This document shows positions 20,745-31,360 of a stretch of 64,000 nucleotides of DNA, in pieces (the first letter of the stretch is position 1; each line of letters begins with the position of its first letter). A program made the position numbers and the translations under genes. This DNA comes from Karstenula rhodostoma CBS 690.94. Its lineage: Eukaryota > Ascomycota > Dothideomycetes > Pleosporales > Didymosphaeriaceae. The stretch lies in the NCBI GenBank assembly GCA_010093485.1, contig MU001512.1, positions 828,842 through 892,841 on the forward strand, written 5' to 3'. The notes beneath the pieces were generated by a model. That model made no database searches and had not been told where the DNA came from. It saw nothing but the letters and a program-made list of their open reading frames with translations.

Positions 20745-23344
20745 TCACGCGACGAGACCTTTCCTCCTCATCTCCTCCACAACCTTATCGACCAGCTCCT
20801 CTGGCGTCAGTGGCATTTGTACCGGCTTATTGTCTAGTGTGACATCCTTCTTTCCGGACGCGTCGGTATCCGAAGGTGTAGTAGGATAAGGGAGAGGAGC
20901 GTCCCCTGGTCCAGATTTCAACGTGTCCTCTGCCGTGTTGCCTGGGGTCGCAGTTGGCGTCGCTTCTGCGGCGGGCGAGACTTTGGCTTCTGAAGTAGAT
21001 GTATCATCAACCGTGGGGCTTTTTGCTGCTGGTTCTGGAGAGGCAGCCGCGGGAGCGTCGTTCGCGACATCGTCTCCTGCGGAAGTGGGTGGTCTGTCTG
21101 GAACAGGCTCAGCGGCCTTGTTCGAGGGCTCTCCTGCGTCTCTACCAGCCACTTGGTCCGGAGTTCCTTCATCTTTTGGAGAAGGAGTTTCTTCCGTGCG
21201 AGATGCCTCGTTGCCATCTTGGCTCGTCTCTGGACCCGGTGTCGGTGCTGGTGATACAGCACGAGCAGAACCCATGGCTTGGGATCTAGACCCTGTAAGC
21301 TTTTGTCTTTTCCTATGTTGTGAAAGACTCACCCAGCACTCACTTCCACGCCCACCGTTACCGAAGCAGCAGGCTCAGGCTCCGTGTGCGCCTCCTCACT
21401 CCTCATCTTGGGGATATGCGACTTCCCACCTTTGTACCCATACATGGCCATACCCAGCAGTCCGCCCGTCCTCTTCTTCGGCTTCATACTGTTCCACGCA
21501 CCGACCGTAATGGATTCGTCGGGTTTCCTGCCCGTAGCGCCTGCCAGGTAAAATAGGGATGCTGGGACACGACTGTGTTCATGCTTGCCGCCGCCACGGA
21601 GACGGGGCATCTCGGCCGTGGGACGCATACACGTGTCGAGTTTGTAGCCCTCCGGGAGGACTTTGCAGTGGAAGTAGCCATCAGGCTGTTGACGTTCGTC
21701 CAGGTCAGTCCCATCCCCCTCATCTTCTGGACTCCACTGCTGGTACAATCCCACATCCCCTCTTACAGGAAGCGAGAAGTAATCCTCCCTACCAGCACCA
21801 CCTCTTAACCTAGGCCCCTTCCCCACCCCATTCACCATCCCTCGTCCCAACTCTCCCCCATTTCCCCCCTCATCCGGCATCGTCCCATGACTCCACCTGC
21901 CCTCACTACTCCCACTCCCACCTCCAAAACTCTCCGCCCCATGCTGCTCATGCAGCGGACTCGGAACTCGCGGACTATACCCCTCCTCCCTCGCGCGATA
22001 CACCGCACTATGCCTCAGCACGCTCTCCCAGTGCGTCTCGGGCGCACTGCTCGCCCTTGCCCACTCCCTCACAGGCCTCAGCACCGTCCCCACCGGCAGC
22101 GCCGGCACAAACGGCGGCTGATCCAGCCGCGACACCAGCACGGGCCGCTCCACGGGCGCCAGCGAGATACTCTCCCGGCGAAACGGCGAGCGCACGCGCG
22201 TGGGCGACGGCATCTCGCGCGGCGCGGGAGGCATGTATGCGCCTGGGATACGGGACTCGGAGTACAGCGCCGTGGCGGACGAATCTCGGTGGCCGGGGGC
22301 GTACGTGTAGCCTACGACGTCTATAGGGGTACGGCCGCGGGCTTGGTGCTCCAGGACGGGGGAGTGGCGGCCAGTGCGGATGGCGGCTTGGTGGGCGACG
22401 ACCTCGCTGCGGTGGATGTAGGATATGTCTGGGGAGAGCTGGTGGAGTCTGGGTGGGGGGATGGAGGGCTCGAAACGGCGGGTTGCGGCGTTGAAGACGA
22501 CTTGGACGAGGTGGTTGAAGGTTTCACTGGGGGAATCGGGGCGGTGTCCCATGCGCTCTGGTGGCCGGGGGGAGGGGTTCCAGGTCCTGGATGCCTGGAG
22601 CGAGGTCTGCCAGAGGGGCTGTGGTGTTCGGGCTCTGCGTGGATGGCTGTTGCGGAGGTCTGTGGAAACTTGCTCCACTGGGCGGTTCGGCGTGGCGTCT
22701 TTGTTGGCGTCGCGAGTGGAGCTTCTTCGCTGTTGTGTCCTTGAACGGCCTCTGGCAAACCTGCTGGGACTCACGTTGATGTGTGCGCGTTCGGTGCCTT
22801 GGAGGCAGTCATCGCATGGAGTGGGGAATTGCTGCTTCGTGGACCAGGGCAATCCGGAACCGAGACCGCAGAATGAAGTAGACGCCTCAAAGTTATCAAA
22901 GAATTGTATCACTTTTGGGTCGTAAGGACAGGGTGCCTTTGATCCAGCTACTGACGACCCGGTCGTGTCGACACGAAACTCCCACCGAATTGGTCTAAAG
23001 GTCACAGAATTAGGATGTGGCGGTGCTGTATGAGGTCGATAGTTTGCCAGCGGCGTAGACAGCCTTCGTCCCATTTGTGCAATACGTGTGACCAGAGGTA
23101 CATTACTCGCTGATGCGTGGTCGCCAGATGGACTAGGGCGTGGTGAGTATCGCACAAGGAATTGCTCTGTTGTAAGATGGGCTCTTGTGGTATTCCTGCT
23201 TTGAAAGTTCTGCCAGAACTGTCCCCACGCTACAGGTGTTGAGACTCTCTGTCGGAACCGTTGGATCCATGTGATTCGTCTCGGAGTGGGTTGCTGGATG
23301 TCTGGCGAAGTGTTTCGACAAGAGTCTTTATTAGAAGGGGACAT
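20745..23344 (-). CDS. Large disordered orphan protein (two exons, junction uncertain)
   Basis: The first exon runs from the ATG at 23344 and is open to a TGA at 21329. A second frame, 21299-20745, has similar Pro/Ala/Ser composition and ends MPLTPEELVDKVVEEMRRKGLVA, but lacks an ATG at its start. The best join is exon 1 to 21344 (GTGAGT donor) and exon 2 from 21299, a 44-nt intron, giving about 851 residues. A 47-nt alternative with the better acceptor CTTACAG but a weak GTGCTG donor also keeps the frame. If unspliced, exon 1 alone gives 671 residues, and a separate 177-residue protein could start at 21275. The protein is Arg/Pro/Ser-rich, with LRGG motifs near residues 520 and 600 and a KPKKRTGGLLGMAMYGYKGGK segment. 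The family is not recognised. Confidence 0.6.
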
Positions 23345-24011
23345 GCTTTATCTCCTGGCTTGAACAAGTGCGAAGGACGTGACGGAAAACACGAACAGTA
23401 ACAGTGGTGGATGAGAAGGTAGATGACCGAGGCATCGAACGTCAGACACAGATTTGATAGATGAAGCCTGTACAGTGACTGTGCTATAAAGCTCGGAAGC
23501 TCAGAGTACACATCTCCTAACATGGGTTATTGTAGAGCGACTCAAGTCTGCGATACAATGTGTGAAGCACAGTCTTGACGTGGCGTGGTGGATTTGCGAA
23601 CGAAAAGCAACGAACGATACAGAGCTAGCTGGATACAAGAAGCCCAATGATTCCCACTGTACAAACCGAAATATAAGCCATGTATATGTAATTGCAAGCG
23701 AAGGTATCCACGTGTGCGACGAATAGTATGTCCGTTTCCAGAAACGCGCAGCGAATGACAACGGAGTGATAGTAGAGCGCTCAGTATCTGCGGCGTTTGC
23801 AGATACTGAGCAGTACCCCAGCTAAGCAGTAAGAGAATTTGCGTTGGCACTGATGTTGTATGAAGACCACAGTGTGAATGCCTACATTTCAAGTGCATCC
23901 TGGAGTGACACGCTGCCGGTGAGGTACCACAGAGGATTGTTGTCGAGATTGTTCTCATGTCGAAAAACGTTTGGTCTGATGCTTCAATGCAAGCTTACTC
24001 TCCCACAGCTG
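23345..24011. other. Intergenic region with a strong inverted repeat
   Basis: No gene is recognised. The stretch lies between two minus-strand genes and contains the 13-bp hairpin described at 23779-23811. Confidence 0.6.
23779..23811. repeat. Perfect 13-bp inverted repeat with 7-nt loop
   Basis: GCTCAGTATCTGC at 23779-23791 is the exact reverse complement of 23799-23811, around the loop GGCGTTT. It lies 186 bases upstream of the F-box gene's stop codon on the other side of its 3' end, so it could be a transcript-end structure or a chance palindrome. Confidence 0.9.
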
Positions 24012-24593
24012 CTATATGTCGAGCCAAAGCCCATACTCCTCTTCTGCTTGTCTAGTTCCGACATGTGATCGTGACATGTAAGCCCATTCGTCATCTCGCT
24101 CACGTCGGGAGTCGTTGCCGTACTGCCCGCGCTTCGATTTTTGTAATGGTGTCCAGGCCAATGCTCGAGAGCCGCATGATGCTTTGGAGCCGCAGCGATC
24201 GGTCAAGTCGCTGCAGAGCCGACCCAAAACAGCTGGCTTGCCATAGATTGCAATATTTGTGCCTTCGGAATACCAGCCTTTTTCGACCCCGCACTCGAGA
24301 CAGAACCTGGATCGCGCATCCAATGCGCTACGGGCGCGTGCGCCTTTCCTCATATCGTCGGCGAACTTCTGCAGGCTGCGGAAGCGGACGCAGCCTTTGC
24401 AGGTGTAGAGCTGCTTCGATACCGCCCATTCGCTTGCTTCAGCTCTGAGGAAATCAGACTGGGTTGGAGCCGGCAACGTGGACCGAAGATAGCGATTCGT
24501 CATGGAGAGTCGAGCTTGGTCTTGTATCTCCAGATAGTCCGTAACGTTTCGAAGCATCTCCACAGGTAGTCGGAGGAGTGGGGTGGAAGTCAT
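24012..24593 (-). CDS. F-box protein with cysteine pairs
   Basis: Single exon, 193 residues from the ATG at 24593. Residues 6-36 (LLRLPVEMLRNVTDYLEIQD and on to LSMTNRYLRS) are a clear F-box, which in known proteins binds Skp1 in SCF ubiquitin ligases. After it come CKGC and CLEC pairs about 35 residues apart, seen in many fungal F-box proteins and possibly binding zinc, then a basic Ser/Arg-rich tail with EEEYGLWLDI at the end. There is no C-terminal substrate-binding repeat domain, so its target is unknown. Confidence 0.8.
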   Translation of the reverse strand: MTSTPLLRLPVEMLRNVTDYLEIQDQARLSMTNRYLRSTLPAPTQSDFLRAEASEWAVSKQLYTCKGCVRFRSLQKFADDMRKGARARSALDARSRFCLECGVEKGWYSEGTNIAIYGKPAVLGRLCSDLTDRCGSKASCGSRALAWTPLQKSKRGQYGNDSRRERDDEWAYMSRSHVGTRQAEEEYGLWLDI

Positions 24594-25176
24594 TGTTGCA
24601 CGGCGACCGAAGCTTGCAGTGTCTTGTCTTGATGTGGCCTCGGGGACGCCTAGCTCTTATTCCAGTCTTTGCGTGGGTGGTCTGTCAGAAGGTCAGGTAA
24701 GTGATATGATGATGTGATGCGCAAAGGCACGGCAAGCGCGGGCTGAGCGCCTCTGCTAGCACGGAACCATGCTGCATGCCTTCGTCTTTGGTTTGATGTA
24801 TATGAAGCACAATTACCCACAACATTTGAGTGATCTAAGGAAATGCACCGATGTGCAGCGGTGAAGTGATGGGGAGTGGTGTGATCTCCCTTGCGAAATT
24901 TGCACGACGGTGTCACACAACACCTTTAAGCAACCAGTAGTTGAGCTGAGACCTTAGCTTGACCGGCGGAGATGCTATAGTTGTCCTTCGTGCTCCTCAA
25001 GAGGATCTGGCTTTTCCTGCTGCGCCACGGGCATAAACCGTACCCCTATGCGAGTACTTCGGCTTCAGCGCAAAGTAGACAACAACTATATCCTTAGTAT
25101 CTTGTGACTTCGCTGACGCCTTGGAAATTCGTCCGACCGATCATGCATGCGATAGGTCATGGCCAGGCACCGACAT
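24594..25176. other. Intergenic region, no gene seen
   Basis: 583 bases between two minus-strand genes. The short frames present have no ATG-led coding look and no splice sites I could join. Confidence 0.5.
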
Positions 25177-26122
25177 TCATAGGGTCCTCTCCTTCTTCAG
25201 GTCGTTCAACACCATGTAACGAGATACGGTGATCCAACCCCACCGGAACCATCTCATCTGGCTCTCATGCGCAGTAGTCATAGCTTTCTGTGCGGTCCTG
25301 TATCCGACCGGTGAGCTAGCGAACACGAGAGGGGTCGGAAAGCCACCAAGCTCCTTTCTCCGCACGACAGCGCCGACCACAGTGGCAGGGGCATCCACTA
25401 TGGAAAGATATTTACGCAGAATGGATGTAGTGGTCAACGTGTAGAGCTTAATAGGGCATTCCCAGCCACTGTGACGGTGCATGAGTGCTTTCAAGAACGC
25501 GTGCGCGCCATTGTACAAGGATATGTGGTTAGGATGCGAGGAGATACCATGAGCATCAAATGTGATGATGGCGTCAATGCTGGCTTGTGGAGCTTGCTTT
25601 GAAGATGTAGCGGCCATCTTGGGCGCAAAAGTAGCGGTCAAGAGATTGGAGATCAAGCGTGGATGCCATGTTACCGCCATGGAGTCTGGAAAGTTGCTGT
25701 ACAGGGTTAGGTGCGTAGAGGTAAGCGGCGCGGAACGACATACGAGTCTTCTACAACGAGAATGTCGTCTGCCGAGCGCAGTCCAAGCTGCAAGCCGCTT
25801 TTGACGAGCTCCTTCTTCCTGACCTCGCCCAGCCCATCAGCATCGCCTGCCGACGTGTTGTTAGTTGCGGAGACATGGTAGCGCACTGGACTGCATCGAT
25901 CGTACCACTGCTAAGACACAGGATCTTCACGTGATTTCCAAGCTCTGGACGCGTCAATGCCAGCAGGGTCGGCGCAAAGAACATGGCTTCGTCATCTGGA
26001 TGGGCTATGAGGAGCAGTATCCGTTTGCCTTGCAGCGTTGGGAACGACGTGGCGAACTGCGAGGTGTAGATGCACATGGCGAAGATGAAGACGGGCACCA
26101 CGGCCCAAGGAAGCCAGTCCAT
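25177..26122 (-). CDS. GPI12: N-acetylglucosaminyl-phosphatidylinositol de-N-acetylase (PIG-L/Gpi12), three exons
   Basis: This enzyme removes the acetyl group from GlcNAc-PI, the second step of GPI-anchor synthesis, on the cytosolic face of the ER. Exons 26122-25906, 25846-25744 and 25696-25177 give 279 residues. There is one N-terminal membrane helix (residues 4-24). The zinc-binding and catalytic motif HPDDE is at residues 41-45, followed by [22 protein letters not shown], where the join between exons 1 and 2 falls inside the conserved segment, and [20 protein letters not shown], the second metal-site motif. All expected active-site residues are present. The gene is divergent from the membrane-protein gene at 26401, with 278 bases between the ATGs. 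Confidence 0.95.
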
Positions 26123-26400
26123 GCTGGCAACACCGTCTGGAGGGCGTTGACGCAGAAGCACATGTGGCAGCTTCGGCTGTGCGAGGGTGTATGTAGGCGA
26201 CTGGGTGGTGGGCACTGGACAGGGAGCGATGATGATGCGGGCGTGCGCTGGGGGGAGCTTTGACCCCGACCCTGACCAACCCGAGCCTGGCCGCAGAGCC
26301 GCAGAGCCGCACCTTCCTCCCTGTGCTCTCCACCCTCTGCGACTGCGACTGCGACTGCGACTGCGACTGCTCTTGCCCTCACACGACCACAGCCAGCGCC
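26123..26400. promoter_or_regulatory. Bidirectional promoter with GCGACT hexamer repeat
   Basis: A 278-base gap lies between divergent GPI12 and the DUF-type membrane gene. A run of five to six GCGACT hexamers lies at about 26338-26371, just upstream of the + strand ATG. It is GC-rich, with no TATA box seen. Confidence 0.6.
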
Positions 26401-27081
26401 ATGGGAGGCAACCGCAAAGAGCGGCGTGCAGCCGGAAAGGGGACAACCGGCAGTGCGGCGTTCCAGCCGTCGAGCGAGATTGATGAAGAGGGCATCAACA
26501 TGATCCTCCAGCACCCCGACCGCTCCGGGCCCAAGGGCAAGACGCTGTTCGAGCTCGCCGAGGAGCGCCAGCGCGAGCTGGACATTGCAAACGGCAAGAA
26601 GCCCCGGTGGGACATCAACAAGGACAACACGCCCGACGGCGAGCGTCCGTTCAACGACGAAGAGCCGCTGAGTGCGCTGGCCGTAGGCGTCCTGTACTCG
26701 GTGACCATGGCCGTCATGCACCTCACCATCGACATCCTCGTCTATAGCCAGTACCGCGAGGACGTCATCTGGAGCGAGATTTTCCACCGCGCAGGAACCG
26801 CCCTGCCCATCTTTTTCCTCATCGTCTACCTGGCCCACGTCGACTTCTCGAACCGCTTCCCGCTCCTCCGCAACATCGCTTTCTTTGCCGGCGCTGTAAC
26901 CGCGGGCTGCTATCTGGTGCGCTCGGGGAACAAGCATGGCTATTTCTTCGTCATGAAGACGGCGCCCCCAGTTGCTACCTTGTGGGTGTGGAGCACCATC
27001 GAGATGGATGTCCTATACTCTGCCCTCAGCCCTTTGGCTGTGCTGGGCTACTCGTGGTGGAACGACTTCGGTTTCTTCTAG
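26401..27081 (+). CDS. Conserved fungal four-helix membrane protein (DUF7719-like)
   Basis: Single exon, 226 residues from the ATG at 26401. The N-terminus is basic ([14 protein letters not shown]), then comes an acidic/amphipathic part with [25 protein letters not shown], a hallmark of this conserved fungal family of unknown function. Four hydrophobic helices follow (about residues 95-115, 132-150, 158-176 and 197-220), ending WWNDFGFF. The family name DUF7719 is from memory and should be checked. The location is probably an internal membrane. It shares a promoter region with GPI12, but a joint function is not implied. Confidence 0.85.
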   Translation: MGGNRKERRAAGKGTTGSAAFQPSSEIDEEGINMILQHPDRSGPKGKTLFELAEERQRELDIANGKKPRWDINKDNTPDGERPFNDEEPLSALAVGVLYSVTMAVMHLTIDILVYSQYREDVIWSEIFHRAGTALPIFFLIVYLAHVDFSNRFPLLRNIAFFAGAVTAGCYLVRSGNKHGYFFVMKTAPPVATLWVWSTIEMDVLYSALSPLAVLGYSWWNDFGFF

Positions 27082-28497
27082 CCAGCCGTCCTAGCTCAAC
27101 TTCCACTACACGCCCTCCGCCCGGTCCAGACCACTATATCCGTCTGTCTCCAGTCAAACCTCATGCTCAATGTCCTTCACTCTGGGCAACGGTTCCCCTG
27201 TCACGCCCGCAAATTCAACGACTCGCTCAGCCTGCTCGCCAAGTCAGCACCATTGCTCTCCTAGGTAATGTCGGGTATCAGTACATGCAGCCGGCTGTGG
27301 TTGGCCGTCTTTACGTCGCACAACGCGCGATAAAACATCATGGTGTTGCTTACTGATACGAGTATCCTTGCTTGGGCCGTCAGCAAAGCAGTATTCTCAC
27401 TTACGACTACAAAATGAAATCACTGGCCTCGATATCCGAAGTGGATTTCCCGAGTAAGCACATACAATCGCCCTCTGCGCCAGGTCTCCTTGCTAAGCAG
27501 ATCATGGTTTGGCAAACATTGACAGCATGGCTTCAAGGGACAGTCTAGGATATATCCCAGGTACATTGTACAATGCGTTCATGAACCTACCATTATATCC
27601 TTCTGTTTCAGTCGCCAGAGGAAAACCGATGGCAGTGTGTACATGCGCATAAGCAATACGGTTTCAAAATACATGCATTCGAACAATCTTCCGAAACATT
27701 GATGCGTTCATGAAAATTGAGGTGTATTTGGAACGGCGTTGCTTGACTCGTTACTTGCTTGATACCATAGGTAGGAGGTCGGAGGGGGGCACGGCTCCAC
27801 CGTCACGATTTCAGACAATAATGACACATGCACCCTTCTCATTGTCTATCCCACATTCATCCCTCCTTTACCACACGCACGCCGGCACAACAACATCAGC
27901 GGCGTTGATCATCGCCCATTAGGCTCCCGTGGCTGGCACATCGTCATTGGTCCGAAATACGCCGTCTGTGGTCACAGCGCCAACTGCCGATCGCATATGC
28001 CTGCACTGGAGATATATTTGGCGCAGCCTGCTTCATCCCGGGGTCAACGCTAAGTGCCCCCGCCTGTTCACGGCTGTGCGATAGCCCTGAAGGTTGCAAT
28101 GGCAAGTCAGGAACCGCCGTGCCACCTTCGCACGACACCCGGTTGCCTTATACGATTCCGTGGCATCACCAATACGACGCAGACTCAGCCCCCTATCCAC
28201 CAATAGTGGCTGCCTGGTACAGGTGCATCACGCCTGATGCCGCCGACGGGTGTGTCAAGGTTTCGGACGTATGGCGCATCCAATTGGTGCGGGGCCGTTC
28301 TGGTGGTGTTGGGGCTGAGAATCGATGAGCCATTGTCCAAAACTGGCACAGAGATACGATGGACTGTGCTAGCCCCGTGGATATACTTATGTATCCCTAT
28401 GTGAGTCTTGATCGGCGTTACGGACTCTGCTGTTCCTTCTCGGACCTGTCCTCGTTCTCCATCATTTCTGGTGGAGAGGCGATCATACCCTATAGCA
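27082..28497. other. Intergenic region, no gene recognised
   Basis: About 1.4 kb between two + strand genes. Frames are short. No splice model, tRNA or repeat longer than simple low complexity was found. The right end must hold the promoter of the oxidoreductase locus. Confidence 0.55.
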
Positions 28498-30539
28498 ATG
28501 GACTTCGACAAGAGACAGTCGGTGTGGAAGTCGAAACGAATACCAACACTACAGGGGAATAGACAAGCAACGAATCCAAACGGCAAGAGGCGAATTGAGT
28601 GGTTCTCCTTGTGTCTGTTCCTCTTCAGTTGTATCTTGCTCGGTTTCTACTTTCGCCGGCCCAATCTACCATTGCTGACGGCGAACGATGCCTCCAGCGC
28701 TTCGACCGCGGAAAGCCTCCTTCCACGATTAAACTATACATGCCTACCATTACAGCCATGTTGGCCAACGAGGAGTCAATGGGCTGCCTTGAACAGGACG
28801 ATCAACGGAAACCTCAAGGTCACAGTTCCTTGGGCAGCACCTTGTTACACTGGCTCTAGCGAATGTCAACAAGTTGCGGCCAGTTACATGAACAGTTCTG
28901 CGAGGACGTCGCAATATGGTGCCATGGAATTCCTTGACTGGGAAACATGCGGCCAGTCGAGCCGCATGCTAAATTCATTCTCGCCCTCCACTCCTGTAAA
29001 CGGCGTCTGCTCGCTTGGGCGCCTCTCGACGTACCATGTGGAAGCACACACGACTGATTATATCCAGACAACATTGGCCTTCGTTCGAACCCCTGTCGAT
29101 CAAAAACTCAGGCCACGACTATTTCGGCCGCAGTAATACGGCCAATTCACTGGCAATATGGACCCGGAATATGAAGAACACCAATTTTACGAGATGTACC
29201 AGCCGAGAGGCTGCGAGTCTACTTCTGAAAATGTTGGTGAGATTGGGGCCGGCATGTCCGCACAAGAGGCGTGGGGTTTTTTCGAACCCCTCGACATGCT
29301 TGTCACTGTCGGTGCTACCGGTTCGGTTGGTATTGCCGGAGGTTTTGGTCAAGGAGGTGGGCATGGACCGCTCGGTCCTAAGTATGGACTGATGGTCGAT
29401 AACGCGATCGAGTTCGATGTGGTCACCGCAGGCGGCCAGGCACGAACGAGTAACGCTTGCAATGACCCCGACCTCTTCTATGCGATGCGAGGGGGTGGTG
29501 GGGGCACTTTTGCCGTCTTGACATCCTATAAGTTTCAGCTTCACCCGACGGTGCCGCTAAATGTGTACAGCTTCCAAGCAAGCTTCCCAATGCCAGAGGG
29601 CCAGCCCGACATCACGGAATCCGCTGTACACCGCGACATTATCCGAGCTTTGGCCTCGAACCAAACATTGTTTGCTTCACAGGGTGTTGCAGGCTACAAC
29701 TTTCTTCTACCAGATCACATGGTTTCTCTACAGATTCTTCCTTCTGACGATACCGAGCTCATCAAGACGATAACTTCATCTTGGCACGAGTTCGTCACCC
29801 ATTATCCTGGTCTCAACATCACCAAGAATACGTACCACACATTCACCAGATTCTCTGAGTGGTACGCCTTTACACAAAGCCCCGCAATCGCTCGCAACGG
29901 TCCGGTGGGCCTAGGGATATCCGAGTCAGGCCGCTTCTTGCCGAAGAGGCTCTTCTCCAAGCCCGAAGAGGTCGAGAAAGTCGTGGATGCCGTTGTGGCT
30001 GCGATGCAGTTCTCCCTCACAAACAGAGGCGGCGGATCTGCACAGCTTTACGCCACCGGGCCGTTGAACCAGCCCGATAATAGCCGGACAGGTGTCAATC
30101 CTGCGTTCCGTGAGGCAATGTGGGAGGTCATCATGGGAGGTATCTGGACGAGCAACACACCAGAATCAGTACGCCGTCAGATTCGCCACACAATTTCTGC
30201 GTCCATTGAACCATTCAAGGCTCTAACCCCAGGAGGTGGATGCTACATGAACGAGGGCGATTGGACGGAGGAGAATTGGCAGCAGACATTTTTTGGCAGC
30301 AATTACGATCGATTGCTCGAGGTGAAGAGGAAATTCGACCCAACTGGTCTGTTCAACTGTTGGAAGTGTATTGGTTGGTCTGGATACGACGGGTAAGCCC
30401 GACAGGATCCGGTGACATACTATGGAGCTCGCTAACATGGTGCAGTCCCATGTATTCGTGCTACTCCCAAAGCCTTAGGCATCCTAACCCTACGGTACCC
30501 CTTGGTCCAGTGAGATGGGGAGCTGATTATACAGGTTGA
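28498..30539 (+). pseudogene. FAD-linked oxidoreductase of the berberine-bridge (BBE) type, frameshifted
   Basis: The ATG at 28498 opens a frame with a cytosolic basic N-terminus and one membrane helix (WFSLCLFLFSCILLGFYF), then an FAD_binding_4 domain. At about 29089 the frame breaks: the conserved flavin-site segment NSGHDYFGRS reads only in frame 2 (29089-29188). At a T run (29185-29188) the sequence returns to frame 1, where IGAGMSAQEAW, GGGHGPLGPKYGL and the C-terminal BBE domain (NYDRLLEVKRKFDPTGLFNC) follow. Between the shifts frame 1 meets TAA at 29134. The 3' end is spliced: the donor after 30392 and acceptor before 30446 add 30 residues, ending at 30539. The family oxidises varied substrates, often in secondary metabolism. 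Either this is a recent pseudogene or two sequence errors lie 100 bases apart. Confidence 0.75.
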
Positions 30540-31360
30540 TAGCGGCTGTCTATCGTTGAACTGATCACCTTTGACGACGGTTGCCGTATCTATCTTCACC
30601 GTGGTTCTGTTTTTTGAACCTTTCCGCAATGCTTTTGGCCACGCATTCATGGGTACTGCCTTTTTGTAGGATGTCGCACAAATAATACCGTTCGTTCGCC
30701 ATTGTGCTTATCTATTTGGTCGTTTTGGGGGGCGCGTCACACACAAAGGAAGCCTTGTTCTCCAGGATACTGATGTCCTCTGAAATGAGCACGTCCAACC
30801 AGGGCTCGAACGCACAACCGTCTGGATACCTACAGATTCATGTGTGTTCAGGTTACCATGCGCTACTCACTATGTTACTCACACGCAATGGTTGGCCTAG
30901 TCAAACGGGTTTGGCGTATCAGAGCCCGGCACGGGAAATTGCACGGAGAACGGGCCAACGACCAGCGGTGAATCGCACGTTTGCCGCGGTGACTACGAAC
31001 AATTCAAGATTGAGGGCGACGGCTAGGCAACGGAGGAGATTGTGGCACAAAGTTGCCTTCGTCGCCCGACCTAGCAACGCAGCCTCCTGATCATCAACAC
31101 CACCGCTCGCACGACCAACCACAATTATAAACCAACGTCTGTCGACCACGTTTGCTCTACGACGTTTACAACAAATCTCCGCTTTGGCCAGTGCGTGTCG
31201 CACCTAACCCCTGTGGCACAACGCGCTACCGAGATCGGTGCGTCAAAGGTATATACTACTATTCCTGCCGCTCTATCTGCACCTTTCCCACCTCCCGCAT
31301 TCTACCTTCAATCCTTCTTTTCCTAACCCCAGTCACTCCTTTGGAACGCAAAACGACAAC
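30540..31360. other. Intergenic region upstream of the CetA-like gene
   Basis: No gene is called. A weak tRNA-like stretch around 30785-30865 was considered and rejected. The right end is a CT-rich leader. Confidence 0.5.
31250..31255 (+). promoter_or_regulatory. Possible TATA box of the CetA-like gene
   Basis: TATATA lies 111 bases before the ATG at 31361 and is followed by a CT-rich stretch, a common layout in strongly regulated fungal genes. It rests on position and sequence only. Confidence 0.35.

Noticed and set aside
20918..21262. Arg/Gln-rich minus-strand frame
   Set aside because: It is a shifted reading of the disordered orphan's second exon. The other frame has the natural composition and ending.
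30785..30865. Stretch resembling an antisense tRNA (GCTCGAAC and a possible GTA anticodon)
   Set aside because: The T stem does not pair, the acceptor ends do not match, and the D arm is unclear. At best a very decayed relic; not supportable as a tRNA.
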